64,000 nucleotides of DNA, from the NCBI GenBank assembly GCA_023301465.1, contig JALZUQ010000007.1, positions 46,312-110,311 on the forward strand. Direction: 5' to 3'. The notes beneath the pieces were generated by a model. The model made no database searches, had not been told where the DNA came from, and saw nothing but the letters and a program-made list of their open reading frames with translations. Numbering within the stretch: the first letter of the stretch is position 1; every line of letters starts with the position of its first letter. The position numbers and the translations under genes are program-made. Shown piece after piece: positions 60,666-64,000 of the stretch. The stretch is from Oligoflexales bacterium (lineage in GTDB: Bacteria > Bdellovibrionota_B > Oligoflexia > Oligoflexales > JALZUQ01).

Positions 60666-62543
60666 TTATCTGACCAATAATTGAGTTTGGGAATCACCAG
60701 CACCACCACAACCCGGAGCTCCATGAGAACCAAATGCGGTAACCTGTCCAACAGCATACCACCAGTGGATATGAATACAATTGCCATCAATAAGTGTTTC
60801 TGGCCTACTACTAACGCATAATCCTCTCCAACCACCGCTACCAATTCCAGCCCCAAAAGCTTGTACAGAGTCAATCTCCACATAGCCCGGTGCTGCTGCA
60901 CCATGCGGAGCATTTAATGGCCCAACATCTTGTTGCCAATGTTGATAGTTAGAAGAACATGCTGGTCCTGAAGGCCATCGCAGGAGAAGCTCTACTTTCC
61001 CTGCTCTTTTAAACTCATCTACTTTAGTTAAAATAGAGTATCTGTCATTTGTAGGGTCTCCTACATTGGATTCCCTTGCTTCTGTTTTGTTGGCGAATAA
61101 ATTAGTTGCTATATCATTGTGATTAAATACAACTGTCCAGCCGCCGGGAGAGGTTGTCATATCACACAAAGCTAAGTGCGGAGGGTTTACTCCGGTTCTA
61201 TCGGAGTCGATGGTATATAGGCCATCTGCTGTGGCACCAGCTATTGTGTTTAATTCATAGCATGAGGTGTGTATCTTCCAAGCTGAACTTGTTGTGACAG
61301 CTGAGATGTTGCCAGCTTTGTCAATTGCTCTAAGAGAAGTGAAATAATCTGTTGCCGAATCTATTGTGATAGCAAAAGTATCTACGCCGTCTTCAACTTG
61401 ATAACTAAGCATTGAAGAGCTATTGGGAATGTTTGTTGCTGCAACGGTTTCTTGTCCGCCACTCGTTGTGCCAATGAAAGTTTGATACTCACTAAATTCA
61501 CAATTATCTGTAGCAGCGGTCCAAGTGATGGTAGCAGAAGAAGCTGCGGTTGGGTCAAACCCAATATTTGTGATAACAGGAGCTGAAGGGGCGGTAATAT
61601 CACTTTTAAAGATAGTGTCCGTTACTGTTGAAGCCGATGTGTTTCCGGCTGCATCTACTGCACGAACCGTCATGTAGTAATCGGTACATTCGCTTAGACT
61701 AAGTCCTGAAAATGTGTAATTAGAACTGTTACCAATGTTAGTCCAGGTAGAAACTTCTTCTCCACCCAATGTTGTGCCAAGGGAAACTTCGTAACTTGCT
61801 GCGTCAGCAGCAGGTGCCCAAGTAAACTGTGGTGATGCAGTTACGGATGCAACCCACGGAGCATTCGTTGCTGAAGCTGGAGCTGTTGGAGCAGAAAGAT
61901 CTACACTAACATCCACTGTCATAGCTGGGCTTGGATGTCCCTGAGTATTTGTTTGGACAAGTGAAAGAGTTTCTGAGCCACCGTCAGCATTTGCTGACCA
62001 AGTAATAGAAGATGTATACGTTCCGTCACTTGTACAAACAGTTGTTGTCGGGTTAGGAATGATCATATCATTGGTTATTTCAACCGTCGCTCCCGCTTCA
62101 CACGTTCCAGAGATGGTAGTGGGATTAGAAACCACAGCGTTTGCAGCTGGTGAATCCACGGATACTGCAGAAGCTGAAGTATTAACGTTATGGCTCAGTG
62201 TATCAACGGGTTCTCCGCTTTCACTTATGTTAAGCGTCTGGCTCGAGTTAACTCCCGAGTTAAAAGTGATATTTTGTTGGTATTCCCCTGAAGCAGGGCA
62301 AGTGAAATCAGTTGGGTTAGGAGTGATGTTAGCATTAGCTACTGAGATATTTTCTCCAGCACTACATGATCCGCCAATAACTAGAGTGCTGTTTGAAAAA
62401 CTTATGACTTCTGATGTAAAACCAACACTCGCTCCTTCAGAAGTTTCATTATTTAAATCAGGAAGACTATTAAGGTCTGCCGTTGCAGTATCTTGATCGC
62501 CAAGCTTAGTCGGGTCACCAAGGTAAGTTAAAATCTTTTCCAC
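60666..62543 (-). CDS. Fibronectin/Ig-like repeat protein with fibrinogen-like C-terminal region (main frame)
   Basis: The 625-residue frame has two similar Cys-containing Ig-like repeats (about residues 50-210; I-S-G-T-C-E-A-G-A and I-G-G-S-C-S-A-G-E), two FN3-like repeats (about 215-435; Y-Y-M-T-V-R-A-V-D-A-A-G-N-T-S and Y-F-T-S-L-R-A-I-D-K-A-G-N-I-S), and a C-terminal fibrinogen-type region opening S-C-Y-E-L near residue 437 with L-C-D-M-T-T-S-P-G-G-W-T-V-V. It looks like a surface adhesin or sugar-binding protein. This frame starts at GTG 62543 without a signal peptide or ribosome binding site; its real 5' end seems to be in another frame just upstream. Confidence 0.75.
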   Translation of the reverse strand: MEKILTYLGDPTKLGDQDTATADLNSLPDLNNETSEGASVGFTSEVISFSNSTLVIGGSCSAGENISVANANITPNPTDFTCPASGEYQQNITFNSGVNSSQTLNISESGEPVDTLSHNVNTSASAVSVDSPAANAVVSNPTTISGTCEAGATVEITNDMIIPNPTTTVCTSDGTYTSSITWSANADGGSETLSLVQTNTQGHPSPAMTVDVSVDLSAPTAPASATNAPWVASVTASPQFTWAPAADAASYEVSLGTTLGGEEVSTWTNIGNSSNYTFSGLSLSECTDYYMTVRAVDAAGNTSASTVTDTIFKSDITAPSAPVITNIGFDPTAASSATITWTAATDNCEFSEYQTFIGTTSGGQETVAATNIPNSSSMLSYQVEDGVDTFAITIDSATDYFTSLRAIDKAGNISAVTTSSAWKIHTSCYELNTIAGATADGLYTIDSDRTGVNPPHLALCDMTTSPGGWTVVFNHNDIATNLFANKTEARESNVGDPTNDRYSILTKVDEFKRAGKVELLLRWPSGPACSSNYQHWQQDVGPLNAPHGAAAPGYVEIDSVQAFGAGIGSGGWRGLCVSSRPETLIDGNCIHIHWWYAVGQVTAFGSHGAPGCGGAGDSQTQLLVR

Positions 62544-62598
62544 AAGAGTTTAACAACAGTGAAGCAGATAGCACTATTAAAAAATAAAAAAACTTCAT
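62515..62598 (-). pseudogene. Out-of-frame lipoprotein signal peptide of the fibrinogen-like gene
   Basis: ATG 62598, preceded by GAGG at five bases, opens a 27-codon frame encoding a clean lipoprotein signal (Y-F-L-I-V-L-S-A-S-L-L-L-N-S-C-G). It runs into a stop at 62515-62517. Removing one base in the GAAAAG or ATTTTA run at about 62530-62539 would fuse it in frame to the downstream 625-residue product. The gene is therefore frameshifted: a real mutation, a phase-variation switch, a programmed shift or a sequencing error. Confidence 0.75.
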
Positions 62599-62610
62599 GA
62601 CAACCTCAAG

Positions 62611-63774
62611 CTAAAAGTTAAGCGAAACACCCATCTCAAGAATCTCATGTTTGATGTCAATGGAGCTAACTTCAAACTGATTGACTTGATAAAGAGCGTA
62701 TAATTCTAAAAACCTACTTTGCATTAAACCAATCGAAGGACGAACTCCGTAGCTATAGCCACTTTCAATAGGCTCAACTCCAAATAAATATCCGCCCATG
62801 AACCCTAGTTTTAAGTCCCAAGAGTCACCGTTATATAACCTGAAAGTTGTAGCAAGGTCGCTTCGAACACCTTGTTCCATATCGAAAGTAATCTCTCGGT
62901 TAGTGCTAGGCCCAGAGACGAAGTAATAAAGTTGACTGTCATAAATGGCCATTAAGTTAATATCCCACCACTCGTAGATTTCATAACCTAGTCCAAGACC
63001 GAACCTATATGACCAATTGGTTTGTGTTTCGTTGATAAAAATGTTGCTGTCATTTTTGTATTCATACCAACGCAGTCCGGCAAGAGCTGTGATGTAAAAA
63101 GATGGACTTAAGTAGTATTTATATTTTAGTTCTGCTGCAACACGAACCTCAGATAGAACCTCATCAGATGCAGAATTTCCAGTAGATGTTTCGGAAGCAA
63201 GCTCTGTGTTTAAAGCGGCAATTCCTAAACCAAAAAGATGTTTATCGTATGCTGCTTCTTGTTCAAACGAAGAAGAGGGTGCATTGTTGATTTCTGTTTC
63301 TTGATTATTAGATTCTGCAACAAAATCATCGTTGTTTAAAGCAGTAGAGTCAGCTACATCGCTGTTCATTGATACAATAATTTCGACCCGGCGATTTTCT
63401 TTTTTACTTTGTCTAGCTGTGCTTTCCCCAAAGCCTTTAATATCGAAGTTATCAATCAAAGATCCGTTGTCTCTCATATAATTTGCAACAGACAGAGCTC
63501 TTCTCTTAGATAGTTTGAGATTATATGAAGCGTCACCAGTGGTGTCCGTATAACCATTCACTTCAATGGGGTCGACGATATTGTTTTTATTTGCGTTAAT
63601 AAAACTTATGACTTCAGCAAGTATGTTATAACTAGATGATACTAATACGGCAGAATCAAACTTAAACCGAACTTCAGCTTTTGCTCCGGAGTCATTTTTT
63701 ATGATTTGATTTTTACCGCTTGCCACTGAACTCAACAGTAGTATAAAAGATAAAACAGATAACTTTAAATTCAT
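62611..63774 (-). CDS. OmpA-like protein with N-terminal OmpA domain and C-terminal beta-barrel
   Basis: The 387-residue product has a signal peptide, then an OmpA-type peptidoglycan-binding domain (about residues 30-145): F-K-F-D-S near residue 40, V-N-G-Y-T-D-T-T-G near residue 72, L-S-K-R-R-A-L-S-V near residue 88 and N-R-R-V-E-I near residue 128. After a linker, the C-terminal part has strands like a barrel (Y-R-F-G-L-G-L-G-Y) and ends S-L-N-F. Usual OmpA proteins have the barrel first. The start at 63774 has GGAGG six bases upstream. It lies 12 bases before the fibrinogen-like signal frame, so the two are an operon. Confidence 0.82.
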   Translation of the reverse strand: MNLKLSVLSFILLLSSVASGKNQIIKNDSGAKAEVRFKFDSAVLVSSSYNILAEVISFINANKNNIVDPIEVNGYTDTTGDASYNLKLSKRRALSVANYMRDNGSLIDNFDIKGFGESTARQSKKENRRVEIIVSMNSDVADSTALNNDDFVAESNNQETEINNAPSSSFEQEAAYDKHLFGLGIAALNTELASETSTGNSASDEVLSEVRVAAELKYKYYLSPSFYITALAGLRWYEYKNDSNIFINETQTNWSYRFGLGLGYEIYEWWDINLMAIYDSQLYYFVSGPSTNREITFDMEQGVRSDLATTFRLYNGDSWDLKLGFMGGYLFGVEPIESGYSYGVRPSIGLMQSRFLELYALYQVNQFEVSSIDIKHEILEMGVSLNF

Positions 63775-63928
63775 TTGTAACCTCCAGCTTCTCAACCTTT
63801 CGGGTGATTTTTTGGAGAGTTAAGTTAATTTTTGTTTTTTATGTAGTCTTCAAATTTGTTTAGTTTAAGAAAAAACACAGTAATGCTAATGATTCATGTG
63901 GTTGTTCGTGACCCCCATTTGACGGCTA

Positions 63929-63944
63929 CCTCCTAAACAGGAGG
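63929..63944 (+). promoter_or_regulatory. Hairpin hiding the transposase ribosome binding site
   Basis: CCTCCT-AAAC-AGGAGG folds into a perfect 6-bp stem whose 3' arm is the Shine-Dalgarno sequence AGGAGG, six bases before ATG 63951. In transcripts entering from outside, this would block translation, a known safeguard in insertion sequences. Confidence 0.7.
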
Positions 63945-63950
63945 AATCCA

Positions 63951-64000
63951 ATGACCATTTACAGAAGAAGTTTCACTCACCAAGAGAAAATATCCATTAT
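63951..64000 (+). CDS. Transposase N-terminus (cut by window edge)
   Basis: Sixteen complete codons and part of the next remain, starting M-T-I-Y-R-R-S-F-T-H-Q-E-K. This resembles the first residues of IS3-family OrfA helix-turn-helix proteins (Y-x-x-x-F-x-x-E-K-I pattern). The strong AGGAGG before the start lies inside a hairpin. The call rests mainly on position just inside a terminal-repeat-like sequence. Confidence 0.55.
   Translation, partial: MTIYRRSFTHQEKISI

Larger units (their letters stand above)
63909..64000 (+). mobile_element. Left end of an IS3-like insertion sequence (incomplete)
   Basis: The sequence TGACCCCCATTTGACGGC at 63909 has the form of an IS3-family terminal inverted repeat. 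It is followed by a hairpin and a transposase-like start within 42 bases. The right end is outside the window, so family and completeness cannot be settled. The insertion lies upstream of the divergent OmpA-like gene. Confidence 0.55.

Noticed and set aside
62059..62496. A 145-codon plus-strand frame
   Set aside because: It is antisense to the Ser/Thr-rich repeat protein; such biased sequence often leaves the other strand open.

Overview
The window is AT-rich, gene-dense chromosomal DNA from a Gram-negative bacterium. It encodes LPS-core enzymes (WaaA, a GT9 heptosyltransferase-like protein), an OmpA-like protein, beta-barrel candidates and many lipoproteins. Gene content and compact operons (scpA-scpB-rluB; rplU-rpmA-obgE-nadD-rsfS-rlmH; hflK-hflC) would fit Bdellovibrionota or a related former-deltaproteobacterial lineage. 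That placement is inference; no 16S gene is present. The set of secreted hydrolases and one nucleotide-transporter homologue would fit a predatory or scavenging life, but do not prove it.

Layout. 1-209: start of a LuxE-like acyl-protein synthetase leaving the left edge. 274-3828: scpA-scpB-rluB and a fumarylacetoacetase-family enzyme. 4029-8470: a small secreted protein with a possible premature stop, a membrane tyrosine-phosphatase-like protein paired with an LTA-synthase/OpgB-type phosphotransferase, a decayed copy of a radical SAM gene end, and a lipoprotein. 8579-12432: radical SAM gene, arsM and aspS. 12710-13454: nucleotidyltransferase/RHH toxin-antitoxin-like pair with a perfect palindromic operator. 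14353-20205: di-haem peroxidase, two secreted serine hydrolases, ftsY and an exported protein. 21964-26081: peptide ABC importer (SBP plus two permeases) and a DMT exporter. 27489-30867: basic Asn-rich DNA-binding-like protein, speE, M14 peptidase, prolyl-oligopeptidase remnant, CcmI-like domain protein. 31011-38560: a long minus-strand run from rplU to a ferritin-like/ATP-grasp fusion. 38659-45341: waaA, heptosyltransferase, two tandem CHASE2-type histidine kinases and an acyltransferase. 45360-51236: esterase, dapF, NTT-type nucleotide transporter, nusB-ribH-ribB. 51401-58803: 5'-nucleotidase, hflKC, tRNA-Val, TPR gene, tRNA-Ala. 59023-63774: surface and outer-membrane proteins, including a frameshifted fibrinogen-like lipoprotein. 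63909-64000: the left end of an IS3-like element.

Most promising leads: the two 598-residue CHASE2 kinases whose catalytic parts look complementary (one with a complete ATPase, the other with a canonical H-box but no ATPase motifs); the ferritin-like/ATP-grasp fusion; the palindrome-controlled nucleotidyltransferase/RHH pair; the RibBA-like protein without RibA zinc ligands; and two genes whose reading frames are interrupted at informative places. Gene starts were moved where a Shine-Dalgarno sequence, a stop/start overlap or a signal peptide supported it. All family names come from motifs read by eye; no database search was possible.
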